Positions 1 to 8,486 of a stretch of DNA of 60,752 nt are shown here, one piece after another (position 1 is the first letter of the stretch; each line of letters begins with the position of its first letter). The DNA comes from Opitutia bacterium (GTDB lineage: Bacteria > Verrucomicrobiota > Verrucomicrobiia > Opitutales > Seribacteraceae), in contig PBLJ01000026.1 in NCBI GenBank assembly GCA_002721705.1, positions 28,264 through 89,015 of the forward strand, in the 5' to 3' direction. Under the pieces are notes generated by a model. It was not told the origin of the DNA and did not search any database. It saw nothing but the letters and a program-made list of their open reading frames with translations. A program made the position numbers and the translations under genes.

Positions 1-1125
1 ATTGTACTGCTTGAGCGCGAAGTTGGCCGTCACCGTCAGGTCTTGGTCGAGCGTCACCGTGGTGGAAGCATCGTTTGCGTCCAGTACCCCGCTGCCGCTC
101 CATCCCGTGAATTCGTGCCCGGTCACCGGCGTCGCGGTAATTGTTGGAACCGTTCCGTAAGGGAAGGTGCCACTGCCGCTTGCGCTGCCTTTGGAGCCGT
201 CGTTGACCAGCACGGTCAAGGTATATTCCTTGGGCTCGAAAACAGCTGTCAGGTTCCGATCCTGCGTCATCGACACGGTGGTAACGGAGGCATTGGCGTC
301 CGCCGTGCCTCCGCCGCTCCAGCCAGCGAATTCATAATTGGCGTCGGTTACCGTTGCCGATATCGCGACGTTGGTTCCATATTCGTAGGTTCCATTCACG
401 TCGACGGGAGAAACGGTTCCAGGCCCTTGTACGGTGACTCCAAGGTCGAATGAGAAGGCGATCGCGGTTTGGTAGGGGAAGGAAGGATTCTCGAAGGTGT
501 TGCCGTACACGTAGTCGGATGAGGAAGTGTTGCCCGAGCCGGAATCTCCAATCGCCTTGAAGTATTCATTGGTGGGAATTCCCGAGGAGGCTCCTGTCCA
601 TTTCCAGTTGGGGCTGGCCACCGTGTTGTACTTGGCGCTGTTGCTGATCACGCTTTGGTCGTAAAAGCGAATGGCCAAGTAGGTTCCGTTGGGAGGGGCG
701 TTGGTTTCTATTACGTGGCTGGCGTTGACGTCGTAGGTGGCTGGTCGATTCGGGTATATAGTGACTGCCTGGGAGCCCATCACGAATTTCGTGGAGAAGG
801 AGAACATGCCATGCTGCATGCCCGAACCATAGCTGGAATCCCCGATTGACGTTCCCATCGTCAGGGGCACGAATTCGCCTTGAAACAAGTTGCTGCTGGT
901 CGATTCGCTGAAATACCCGAGGACAACCAGTGAACCGTCCTGGTTGGTGGAGGTTCCTTGCGACAATGGATTGCCGTCCGAATCGACGAACAAGTAGCTG
1001 GAGGACGAATCGAAGGTGCTTTTCCAGTGCACCACGAAGGTTTTCGCAGCTTGAGCCATAGGCAAAGCCGACAACCATGAAATGACAACGATTGCCTGCT
1101 TGCTCCGACGAATCGTTCTTCGCAT
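1..1125 (-). CDS. Secreted protein with InlB-type repeats (3' end beyond window)
   Basis: An open frame of 375 codons runs from an ATG at 1125 to the left edge with no stop, so the C-terminus is missing. The start is preceded by a purine-rich AGGGAAAG. Residues 1-27 look like a signal peptide (basic MRRTIRRSK, hydrophobic core, AQA cleavage-type end). Residues 28-180 match the N-terminal domain of the divergent neighbour at 1548: shared blocks are LGYF, FVPLT with SIGD, FSFST, YLAIRFYD, and YNTV followed by NWKWT. Residues 229-300 and 301-374 are two consecutive InlB-like (bacterial repeat) units, each ending near a GWSG motif and a NLTAVF/LTVTANF strand; a third unit begins at the edge. The protein is probably exported to the cell surface. 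A C-terminal sorting signal is likely but lies outside the window. Function unknown. Confidence 0.8.
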   Translation of the reverse strand, partial: MRRTIRRSKQAIVVISWLSALPMAQAAKTFVVHWKSTFDSSSSYLFVDSDGNPLSQGTSTNQDGSLVVLGYFSESTSSNLFQGEFVPLTMGTSIGDSSYGSGMQHGMFSFSTKFVMGSQAVTIYPNRPATYDVNASHVIETNAPPNGTYLAIRFYDQSVISNSAKYNTVASPNWKWTGASSGIPTNEYFKAIGDSGSGNTSSSDYVYGNTFENPSFPYQTAIAFSFDLGVTVQGPGTVSPVDVNGTYEYGTNVAISATVTDANYEFAGWSGGGTADANASVTTVSMTQDRNLTAVFEPKEYTLTVLVNDGSKGSASGSGTFPYGTVPTITATPVTGHEFTGWSGSGVLDANDASTTVTLDQDLTVTANFALKQYN

Positions 1126-1547
1126 GGGGCTTTCCCTGCATGGAACGGACGAATCCCGCTGGGCGCCAGTGCCTGCGCAGGGAAGGCGCGTGCACGCAAG
1201 TAGCGCGCGCGAAACCAATTCGTTGCACGATCTAAATAACTTAAGGATGCGTGGAATATACGCCTCAATTTCCTGTTCTTGCAAGCGGAAACCTAGTTTC
1301 CGCGTCCACGACCAAGTATTCTCGAGTTCGTTTCAATCCTTCTTCACGAAGGCTTTCCACTTGCTTCCTTTAGTTCTCCAGTTTGCATCGCCCGACTGTT
1401 CCCTTTACCCCATATTATTCGAAGTTTCCACTGCGTATACCTGCGGTTGTTTCATCGCGGCGCTGTAGGAGAATTGAGCAGCCCTCTTTTTTTCGATGAA
1501 AGAGTTGACGAATTGTATGAAGGCGCGCTTTATTAGTCACTGTAGAT
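1126..1547. promoter_or_regulatory. Divergent 422-bp control region between two surface-protein genes
   Basis: No convincing gene is present. The region separates two divergently transcribed genes with related N-termini, so it should hold both promoters. For the rightward gene, TTGACG (1505-1510) followed after 18 bp by TTTATT (1529-1534) is a possible but weak sigma-70 pair. Two hairpins are visible: a perfect 8-bp-arm inverted repeat at 1285-1303 and a 5-bp-arm hairpin at 1338-1352 (CCTTC/GAAGG). No clear promoter was found for the leftward gene. Confidence 0.5.
1285..1303. repeat. Perfect inverted repeat, possible shared operator
   Basis: GCGGAAAC, three bases, then GTTTCCGC. The symmetry is complete over 16 of 19 bases. 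It lies 160 bp from the leftward start and 245 bp from the rightward start. No T-run follows on either strand, so an operator or mRNA hairpin is more likely than a terminator. Confidence 0.45.
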
Positions 1548-4076
1548 TTGCCCAAACTAAGCCAAAATAATCCAAGACCGACTTTTGCGCGCCTTTTTAA
1601 ACGCGTGCACTCTACTGTTTGTGCCCGCTTACTGAAGAAGCCAACCGCCCTTTTGTTAACGGTTTTGGTTTTGCTTGGATCCGCAGTGGAAGGCTATTCC
1701 GATTTGATCACAATTTATTGGAGAACCTTCAATTTCATGAGCGGCGATCCGGCTGGTAATACCGTGATTTTCAAAAAAGCCGATGGTTCGACTGCCCTTC
1801 ACGTGGGAACCACCGCCGTCAAGGATGGCGATCTCGTTCAAATCGGCTATTTCGGCGATTCATCCACTTTGGCTCCTACCGCGACTGCTTCGAATCCCTT
1901 CAAGGGAACGTTCATTCCCTTGACGGTAAAGACTGCCATCGGAGACCACATTTCGACCTCCGGGTCCAGTTGGGATGCCGGCGAATTCAGCTTCGTTACC
2001 GATTTCGACAAAACCGGAGCGACATATGGTGGTGACGACACCGCCTTGGTTAATGCCAACGCTCGAACTGGCGGCAATAATGAGTATTCGGAAACGGTGA
2101 CTTCGCCCTTCGATCAATCGGATGCCCTGCAAGCCCTCGATGATTATCATACTGATGGCGGAACGGAGGCCTATTTGGCCATTCGTTTTTACGACGTAGA
2201 CACAGCTGCCGATGGTGGCGGATACGGAAGTGGTTTAAGCAATGCCTTCAATGCCATGTACAACACGGTGACGGACGTGGCGGGAAGCGATGCATGGAAA
2301 TGGACGGATACGGATGGAGGTGGTTCGAGTAATCTTGATATCAACCTGCATGATCAAGCATCATCCAACGCCCGACGAGGTGATTTGTTATGGGAGTTCG
2401 ACAATACGGATTTCGACAGTGACGCCTTGGTCGACGCAAACAACATACTTCCCGGCGTAGACGAGTCCACCACGATTACCCATGTTTCCGATGGAGCCAC
2501 TATCACCAGCACCCAATTTACCGGGGACGTGGTGGTCAGTAATTTAAACCTTACTTCCGGTTCCATTGACGCGGAAGGCGCCACGCGAGCTCTCATCATA
2601 AATTCTGCGACCGGCAACACGGACACGGCGACTACGCCTGACGTATCGAACACCGCCAGCATTGCCGGTGACAACCTCGCTCTGATCAAAGTGGGCGCCG
2701 GCGATCAGAAAATCAGCGTGGGTACCCAAACCGGTGGAACCGTCACGGTCAAGGAGGGTAAGCTTATTCTCAACAACTCGTCCGGTAGCATTTTCACTGA
2801 CACTGGTGTTCGCAGCGCCACGAGCTTCATCGACATCAAGGGAGGAGCCACCCTGGAAGTGGCAGCCACCACCGGCGCTAGCTTCGAGTGGGCTCGATAC
2901 ATTAACGGTGAAGCCACTGGTACCCTTGCTTTCGCGGATGGCAACTACAACATCGAGTTGGGCTTGGACTCCACCGATGGAGCCCAAACCTTTGCAGGTA
3001 TCGTGAGCGCGCCGTCCACCGGTGGCAACGTAGGCACGATCAAGATCGAGAACGATTCTTCTTCCCCTGGATCCGGGCATCAGAAAGTCGATGAGTTGAC
3101 AGGAGCAGGCGACATCAAGAAAACGGGAGCTGGTATCTTGGAGATTACGGGAGACAGTTCGGCTGGTGGTGATTCCACGACCGCTTTCAGCGGCAACCTG
3201 ATCCTGGAGGGCGGAACCTTGGTCTTGTCGGACGCGAACGCCTTGAACGGAAACGGAATCACTGGAAGCAATTTCAAATACGGCAAGGTGGCGATCAACG
3301 ATACTTCAGGTAACTTCAACGATGATTTCTCGACCACGGGTGCGGGCAGTGGCAAGTCAGTCATCGGTGGTACCGGCAAGTTCGACAAAACGATCGTCAT
3401 AGACGATGCCACCGGCAGCAACACCTTCAACGAGCTCGACCCAGGCACCGGTGCGGCTTCTTCGCTTTCAAACACAGGGACCGCGGGAGGTAGTCCTCAT
3501 CAGTCCGTTCAAAAACCGGGCGACACCATTGGCACCTTCGAGGCGACCGGCCTGACTTGGAACGATGGTGGTATCTACAACTGGGAAATCAGCGATATGA
3601 CCGGCTCCACGGCAGGCACCGACTGGGACCTTTTCAAGTTTTCCAGCGGAACGTTGGCTCTTTCAGCGAACTCCGGCCGCAAGATCAAGATTTTCGGCAT
3701 TACCACGACTGGCTACACTTCAGCTTCCACGGGTACGCACATCGCCGGTGGAGCAGGTCAACCTGACAATTGGGCCTACACGCCTGGCGAATTCAAGTTT
3801 CTCGAGGCTACAGGCGGCGCTACCATTACTGGGGCCTCCGATGGAGAACTCTTGGACCACGATTATTTCGACATCGATTCCGATGACTTCGAATGGATGA
3901 CGCAGAACTTCAACGGCGTTTGGCAGGTCAAATACAAGGCGGAAGGAGGCGGCGCCTTGTATTTAACCTATACCCCCGTACCCGAGCCTTCCACCTACGT
4001 CATGGTGCTGGGAGCCTTGTTCCTCCCTGTTTGGAGCTTTTTCAGACGACGGTTTCGTCGCAAGGAAGAGGAGTGA
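1548..4076 (+). CDS. PEP-CTERM protein with autotransporter-type strand repeats
   Basis: 842 residues from a TTG at 1548; no Shine-Dalgarno sequence is visible, and an in-frame GTG near 1603 is an alternative start. Residues 30-51 form a signal-peptide core (ALLLTVLVLLGS). Residues 52-260 are the domain shared with the divergent protein (IGYF, FIPLT with AIGD, FSFVTDF, YLAIRFYD, YNTV, WKWT). Residues 300-800 are Gly/Thr/Asp-rich beta structure with strand repeats of the autotransporter-associated type, for example KKTGAGILEITGDSS and ILEGGTLVLSD. The C-terminus (about 812-842) is a PEP-CTERM signal: VPEPS, a hydrophobic helix and a basic RRRFRRK tail. In known systems exosortase processes such proteins at the membrane; no exosortase gene is in this window. 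Probably a cell-surface or matrix protein; specific role unknown. Confidence 0.85.
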   Translation: MPKLSQNNPRPTFARLFKRVHSTVCARLLKKPTALLLTVLVLLGSAVEGYSDLITIYWRTFNFMSGDPAGNTVIFKKADGSTALHVGTTAVKDGDLVQIGYFGDSSTLAPTATASNPFKGTFIPLTVKTAIGDHISTSGSSWDAGEFSFVTDFDKTGATYGGDDTALVNANARTGGNNEYSETVTSPFDQSDALQALDDYHTDGGTEAYLAIRFYDVDTAADGGGYGSGLSNAFNAMYNTVTDVAGSDAWKWTDTDGGGSSNLDINLHDQASSNARRGDLLWEFDNTDFDSDALVDANNILPGVDESTTITHVSDGATITSTQFTGDVVVSNLNLTSGSIDAEGATRALIINSATGNTDTATTPDVSNTASIAGDNLALIKVGAGDQKISVGTQTGGTVTVKEGKLILNNSSGSIFTDTGVRSATSFIDIKGGATLEVAATTGASFEWARYINGEATGTLAFADGNYNIELGLDSTDGAQTFAGIVSAPSTGGNVGTIKIENDSSSPGSGHQKVDELTGAGDIKKTGAGILEITGDSSAGGDSTTAFSGNLILEGGTLVLSDANALNGNGITGSNFKYGKVAINDTSGNFNDDFSTTGAGSGKSVIGGTGKFDKTIVIDDATGSNTFNELDPGTGAASSLSNTGTAGGSPHQSVQKPGDTIGTFEATGLTWNDGGIYNWEISDMTGSTAGTDWDLFKFSSGTLALSANSGRKIKIFGITTTGYTSASTGTHIAGGAGQPDNWAYTPGEFKFLEATGGATITGASDGELLDHDYFDIDSDDFEWMTQNFNGVWQVKYKAEGGGALYLTYTPVPEPSTYVMVLGALFLPVWSFFRRRFRRKEEE

Positions 4077-4084
4077 TTCCTCTT

Positions 4085-4103
4085 GAGGCGCGGCTCCCGC
4101 CTC
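4085..4103. terminator. Possible terminator between convergent genes
   Basis: GAGGCG and CGCCTC pair as a 6-bp GC-rich stem around a 7-base loop, in the 38 bp between the PEP-CTERM gene and the convergent helicase gene. The downstream T content is only moderate, so the call is tentative. Confidence 0.4.
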
Positions 4104-4114
4104 CATTGCTTCGG

Positions 4115-6652
4115 TTATTCTTCTTCCTCCCGCAAGGCTACCAGTTCGCGTAGGCTTTCGAAGTGGCTCGCGAGATCCGATGATCGATCGTCCAGTTTGC
4201 CGATCAGTTCCTCGAAGGTTTCTCTTTTTTCCCTTTGCAATGCCCGGACGCGTTGCTCGACCGTCCCCAAGGTGACTACACGATATACGAAGACGGCATT
4301 GCGCCGGCCAATCCTGTGGGCGCGGTCAATCGCTTGCAGTTCGGCCGCCGGATTCCACCACGGATCCATCAGAAAGACGTAATCGGCCGCTTGCATGTTT
4401 ACACCTACGCCACCCGCTTTCAGGGCCGCCAGCATGACGGCGGCGCCTTTCTCCTCCTGAAAGCCTTGGACGGGGACTTGGCGGTCTTTGGTTTTACCGG
4501 TTAGCTTGAAGATGGCGAGAGAATCAAAGCGCTCGCGAAAAGTCTTTTCCAGGAGCTCCAGGTAAGACGTGAACTGACTGAATATCAGTATTTTACGACC
4601 AGATGGGACGAGCTCTTCCATCTTGCCGAGCAAGGCATCGGTCTTGGAACTTGAAGATGCTTTGTCGCGACGCCATGGAAGCAGGGAAACGTCGCAGCAC
4701 ACTTGCCGGAGGCGCATCAGCAGAGCGAAGACGTGGGTAGCTCTTTCGCGCATGGCGCTGCTTAAATCGTCCGGGTTCTCGAGCAGGCCTTCTTCCGCGA
4801 TTCGACGATATTCTCGACGTTGTTCATCGTTCAACGGACATACCAAGTCGGTTTCGATTTTTGGTGGTAGTTCGGGAGTTACCTCAGCCTTGGTGCGGCG
4901 GAGGGCAAAGGGAGCGATTTGTCTCCTGAGGCGTTGAATGAATCCAGTCTCCAATTCCTTGGCGAGGCTTTCCATTTCCCTTCGCCTGGCGAGAAGTCCG
5001 GGCATGAGAAATCGGTAGATTGTCCAAAGGTCGATAGCCGAGTTTTCGATGGGGGTGCCAGTCAGGGCAAGTCTTCGCTCGGCTTGTATGGTCAAGCATG
5101 CGGCCGTGGTCTTGGCTCGAGGATTCTTGACGTGTTGGGCCTCGTCCAAGATGGCATAACCGAATTTCTTTTTTTCGAGGAGGGACTTGTGTCTTCTCAA
5201 TTGAGTGTAACTCGCGATCCAAAGCAGAACGCGCTTGCCTCGCTTTTTTCTTTTCTTGGAGCGGAAGTCATTTCCTTTCCTCAAAATTCTCGTTTCAATT
5301 TCCGGATAATGCGTTTGGGCCTCCCGGACCCATACCGGGGCAACACTGGCAGGACAAACCACGAGATGAGGCAGCTTCTTACATGGGAAAGCGCTCATGA
5401 GGGCAAGGGTTTGAATGGTTTTTCCGAGGCCCATTTCATCGGCAAGGATGCCGTGGCACCCATGCGTCGCGAGGTTTGCCAGCCATTGTACGCCGCTTTC
5501 TTGGTAGGGACGAAGAAGCGCGGGCAGTTTGCTCTTTTTACCTGCCATGAACTTGTCGACCGTGGATTTCCATCGGTCCAATTCCTTGTCCACTCGAAGG
5601 TTTTGAGGCAATTTGGCAAAAAGGGAAAAGAGCATGTAACGCGGCCATCGAACGAGGCCTTCCTTTTCCTGGGAATCCCGCCAATTTTCTATGGATTCGG
5701 CGTCCTCCGCGCTCAATCTCACGAGGCCGTTACCGGAAGCGAAGGCGATGCCTCGAGAAGATTTAACTAATCGATGGACACCTTCTCGATCCAACCATTT
5801 TCCATCGCATCGCAGACGCCAGCGGAGTTTCATTTCTTGTTTGGAAACCGCTTTGGCCTCGGTATCCAAATGTACGTCCCTCATGCCTTTTCGAAGGAGC
5901 TTGGCTTCCCCGTCCCATACAAGGTCAAAGCGTTTCTCCCACAGGGCCAAGTGCCTTTCAATGAAATCAGCAGTATCGACCCATGTTTCGAGAGCAAATT
6001 CTCCGGCCGACGTGCGGAACCTGAAATTCGCTTTGCCAGCCAAGTCGGCTAGGCGGACAAGGGATTCCCGATCCGTTCCCATTAGCTGTGTATGCGCTTC
6101 CTTGCCGAAGGCCGCCACTTCCTTGCCTTTCCCGTTGGGGGCCATCCACGTGGGTTTACAGGCCAACCCGCGATCGAGCATGCGGAAGTGAACCCTCAGT
6201 TTCAGCTTGGGTTCTGGCGGTGGTTCCTTTTCCGGTTGCGTATCCTTTTCTTCTTTTTCCGGTGGCTCTTCCAGCGCCTTTTCCTCGGGTTCGGGTTTCC
6301 TCGGTTTTCGGTCTGGTGGAAGAGGCGAGGTTTCCTCGCAGACGAGTTCACCGATTTCATACAGACCGGCGACTGCCAAGGAGCGACCGAGAAAAGTGTC
6401 CGAGGTGGAGGATCGCACTACGGGAGCGCCATTGGCCCATTCAATCACCGAGTATTGGTCGCGTCGTTCGATCCTTCGCGAGACAATGGCTTCGCCCGTC
6501 GCCAAATCCAAGCCGGTAATTTCACCCGAGTGGTAAATCTTGCGGCCTCGGAGTAATTCTTCGTTGGAGAAAGCTTGCTCCCAGTCAAAGCACAGGTTGT
6601 CGAACCAGAGGTCGAGGGCCTCGGGCGTATAGCTTACTGATGCGTTGGGCAT
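4115..6652 (-). CDS. SNF2-family DNA-dependent ATPase/helicase
   Basis: A Swi2/Snf2 ATPase of superfamily 2, expected to translocate on DNA and remodel protein-DNA complexes in the cytoplasm. From the ATG at 6652 it is 845 residues; a TTG at 6766 would add 38 residues but has no better ribosome site and abuts the glgA stop. The N-terminal part (about 1-100, with RGRKIYHSG) resembles the SWIM-type region of bacterial SNF2 proteins, but I see no CxC...CxH zinc ligands. A Pro/Glu/Lys-rich linker follows (about 115-155). Walker A DEMGLGKT is near residue 402, Walker B LDEAQH near 501, and the C-terminal helicase motif VI QAIDRAHRIGR near 770. It follows glgA by 120 bp on the same strand. Bacterial members have few defined roles, so the biological substrate is open. 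Confidence 0.88.
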   Translation of the reverse strand: MPNASVSYTPEALDLWFDNLCFDWEQAFSNEELLRGRKIYHSGEITGLDLATGEAIVSRRIERRDQYSVIEWANGAPVVRSSTSDTFLGRSLAVAGLYEIGELVCEETSPLPPDRKPRKPEPEEKALEEPPEKEEKDTQPEKEPPPEPKLKLRVHFRMLDRGLACKPTWMAPNGKGKEVAAFGKEAHTQLMGTDRESLVRLADLAGKANFRFRTSAGEFALETWVDTADFIERHLALWEKRFDLVWDGEAKLLRKGMRDVHLDTEAKAVSKQEMKLRWRLRCDGKWLDREGVHRLVKSSRGIAFASGNGLVRLSAEDAESIENWRDSQEKEGLVRWPRYMLFSLFAKLPQNLRVDKELDRWKSTVDKFMAGKKSKLPALLRPYQESGVQWLANLATHGCHGILADEMGLGKTIQTLALMSAFPCKKLPHLVVCPASVAPVWVREAQTHYPEIETRILRKGNDFRSKKRKKRGKRVLLWIASYTQLRRHKSLLEKKKFGYAILDEAQHVKNPRAKTTAACLTIQAERRLALTGTPIENSAIDLWTIYRFLMPGLLARRREMESLAKELETGFIQRLRRQIAPFALRRTKAEVTPELPPKIETDLVCPLNDEQRREYRRIAEEGLLENPDDLSSAMRERATHVFALLMRLRQVCCDVSLLPWRRDKASSSSKTDALLGKMEELVPSGRKILIFSQFTSYLELLEKTFRERFDSLAIFKLTGKTKDRQVPVQGFQEEKGAAVMLAALKAGGVGVNMQAADYVFLMDPWWNPAAELQAIDRAHRIGRRNAVFVYRVVTLGTVEQRVRALQREKRETFEELIGKLDDRSSDLASHFESLRELVALREEEE

Positions 6653-6772
6653 GGGGTTTTTGTCGACGTGAAGGGAGCCACTGAAAATGGGAAGCAAATA
6701 CTTTGGAGGTTCCTGAACTTGCTCGCAAGCCGGAATCTTTTGTTTATTCCGAAACCCTTGTCCCAAAGTGGA

Positions 6773-8266
6773 TTAAGGCTTCAGGTCTTCTTCTTTGCGG
6801 ATTGTTTTCAAGCGTTGTTCCACCGCCCAAGAGTAGGTTTTTGCGTAGTATTTCGCCGAGGGCTCCCAAGAAGAATCTCTCTGCATCCCGTTGCGTCGTA
6901 AAGCTGAGAACGTCTTTTGAGACCTATAAACCTTGAGGGCTTGTTCGAGTGCGAGGAACAATTCCCATTCTCCCATGCCTTCGTATACAATCCCTGTAGC
7001 GGATCGTTTGCCTGGACGCCAAGGAGTGACCGTGTCAGCCAAGCCACCAGTTTCCCGAACGACTGGTATGGTTCCGTATCGCATGGCGTAAAGCTGAGTC
7101 AGTCCACAGGGTTCGAAGCGACTGGGAACGACAAGGAAATCTCCGCCGGCAAAGAGTTTGCGGGCCAATTTTTCGTCGAAGCCTATTACGGCAGCCACTC
7201 GATCGGGGTTTTCTCGCGAAATACTCTTGTAGGTTGATTCCAAGAGAGGATCCCCACTGCCCAGCAAAGCGAACGCTGCGTCATGGTCGCTGATCAGCTT
7301 GGGCAAGACGTTGGCCAAAAGATCCAGTCCTTTCTGCTGATCGAGGCGTGAAACCACGAAGAAGAGGGGTCTTTTTTCTTCTTGGGGCAAGCCGAGGGTC
7401 TCGAGCAAATCTTTTTTGCAGGCCGTTTTGCCATCCTCGACGTCGGGGATGGAATAATTCCGAATCAATGACCGGTCGGTATTGGGGTCCCATTGGGCGC
7501 AATCGATGCCGTTGATTATACCGATCAGGTCGGCAGCTCGATGCTTTAATGATTTTTGCAGTCCGTGAGCGAAGGGTTCTTCTTGGATTTCACGTGAATA
7601 GGTAGGACTGACCGTGGTGATCTTGGTGGCATGGTGAATGCCGCCCTTGAGCATGTTCAGGCAACCATTGTGTTCGAGACCGTTGGCATTGTAGAACTCA
7701 TGTGGCAATTCCGATTTGTCCAATACCGTTTTGGGAAAAACGCCCTGATGCATGAGATTGTGAATCGTCAGCACGGAAGCCCATTGGCGACGAGCGTCAC
7801 CGGAAGGCAGGGCATTTAGGCATGCCGGAGTCAAGGCAACCGTCCAGTCGTGCAGGTGAAGGACGTCCGGTGTCCAGTTGATGGCGGAAGGCAAAGCCAA
7901 GGCGCTTTGGGCGAGCAGCAAGAATCTTTCGTCGTTGTCGGTGAAATCTCCATTCGCATCGGAATAAATACCCTTTCTGTCGAAACTCCGCTTGTGTTGC
8001 AAAAGATACAAGGGCACGTCGGTCGCCGGCAGCTTGGTCTCGACGACGTTTGCTCGCCTTGCGGCACCACCAATGCTCAAGCGAATGGAGCCTGCCTGCC
8101 GTGTTTTTCCCAGAGATTCAGGGTCAATGAAGCCATAGAGCGGGCAAAGCACGCGAGCATCCACGCCCACCTGTCGGAGAGCCTGAGGCAGCGCTCCCGC
8201 GACGTCGCCCAATCCTCCGGTTTTGGACAGCGGCGAGACTTCAGGGCTTACAAGAAGGACTTTCAT
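6773..8266 (-). CDS. glgA: Glycogen synthase (ADP-glucose type)
   Basis: Transfers glucose from ADP-glucose to growing alpha-1,4-glucan (GT5 family). The ATG at 8266 is chosen because MKVLLVSPEVSPLSKTGGLG is the standard N-terminus and AGAAAG precedes it; an upstream extension of 21 residues is not needed. It is 497 residues, close to the 477 of E. coli GlgA. KTGGLGDVAGALP binds ADP-glucose near the N-terminus. The second GT-B domain carries VSRLDQQKGLDLL, PSRFEPCGLTQLYAMRYG and the ETGGLADTV loop. No other glycogen gene (glgB, glgC, glgP) is adjacent, so it is not in a glycogen operon here. The SNF2 gene downstream is probably co-transcribed but is not obviously related in function. Confidence 0.96.
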   Translation of the reverse strand: MKVLLVSPEVSPLSKTGGLGDVAGALPQALRQVGVDARVLCPLYGFIDPESLGKTRQAGSIRLSIGGAARRANVVETKLPATDVPLYLLQHKRSFDRKGIYSDANGDFTDNDERFLLLAQSALALPSAINWTPDVLHLHDWTVALTPACLNALPSGDARRQWASVLTIHNLMHQGVFPKTVLDKSELPHEFYNANGLEHNGCLNMLKGGIHHATKITTVSPTYSREIQEEPFAHGLQKSLKHRAADLIGIINGIDCAQWDPNTDRSLIRNYSIPDVEDGKTACKKDLLETLGLPQEEKRPLFFVVSRLDQQKGLDLLANVLPKLISDHDAAFALLGSGDPLLESTYKSISRENPDRVAAVIGFDEKLARKLFAGGDFLVVPSRFEPCGLTQLYAMRYGTIPVVRETGGLADTVTPWRPGKRSATGIVYEGMGEWELFLALEQALKVYRSQKTFSALRRNGMQRDSSWEPSAKYYAKTYSWAVEQRLKTIRKEEDLKP

Positions 8267-8342
8267 ATTCTTTCTACAATGAGCGCTTTTGGCGCGGATT
8301 GGGTAGGGGTGGCAACCTTCTATTTCCACTCCGAATCAGGAC

Positions 8343-8371
8343 TTGCCTCAATGGCAGGCATGACCTATCAT
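8343..8371 (+). promoter_or_regulatory. Candidate sigma-70 promoter for the HIT/PhoH run
   Basis: TTGCCT (8343-8348), a 17-bp spacer and TATCAT (8366-8371) fit the housekeeping consensus at 4/6 and 5/6 positions. Transcription would start near 8378, just before a strong ribosome site at 8386. An inverted pair TGCCT...AGGCA (8344-8360) overlaps the -35 box and spacer and could be an operator. Confidence 0.5.
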
Positions 8372-8396
8372 TTAGAATTCTTTTTGGAGGGAATTC

Positions 8397-8459
8397 ATGA
8401 GCATGCCTTGTGCCTTGTCGCCAAGCCCCTTGCAATCTGATCAACGAGTCAGTGACTAG
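8397..8459 (+). CDS. Possible 20-residue leader peptide
   Basis: ATG at 8397 sits 6 nt after GGAGG, one of the best ribosome sites in the window, and reads 20 codons (MSMPCALSPSPLQSDQRVSD) to a TAG. A plausible promoter lies just upstream. After the stop come six T residues and a perfect palindrome, then the HIT start codon. The peptide has no run of a single amino acid that would name an attenuation signal. It could be a leader, a small protein, or chance; no homology is claimed. Confidence 0.3.
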   Translation: MSMPCALSPSPLQSDQRVSD

Positions 8460-8477
8460 TTTTTTGCGGGTACCCGC
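8447..8477 (+). promoter_or_regulatory. Two perfect palindromes in the HIT leader
   Basis: AGTCAGTGACT (8447-8457) overlaps the end of the leader frame. TTTTTT follows at 8460-8465, then GCGGGTACCCGC (8466-8477), which ends 9 nt before the HIT ATG. The second could mask ribosome access in RNA, or bind a dimeric regulator in DNA. Neither has a loop long enough to be an ideal terminator. Confidence 0.4.
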
Positions 8478-8486
8478 TTACACCTG

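Noticed and set aside
1082..1468. A 128-residue plus-strand open frame over the first surface gene start
   Set aside because: It overlaps the antisense of the real gene start and the control region, with no family similarity and no ribosome site.
4919..5770. A 283-residue plus-strand open frame inside the helicase gene
   Set aside because: It is antisense to intact SNF2 motifs and shows no recognisable domain.
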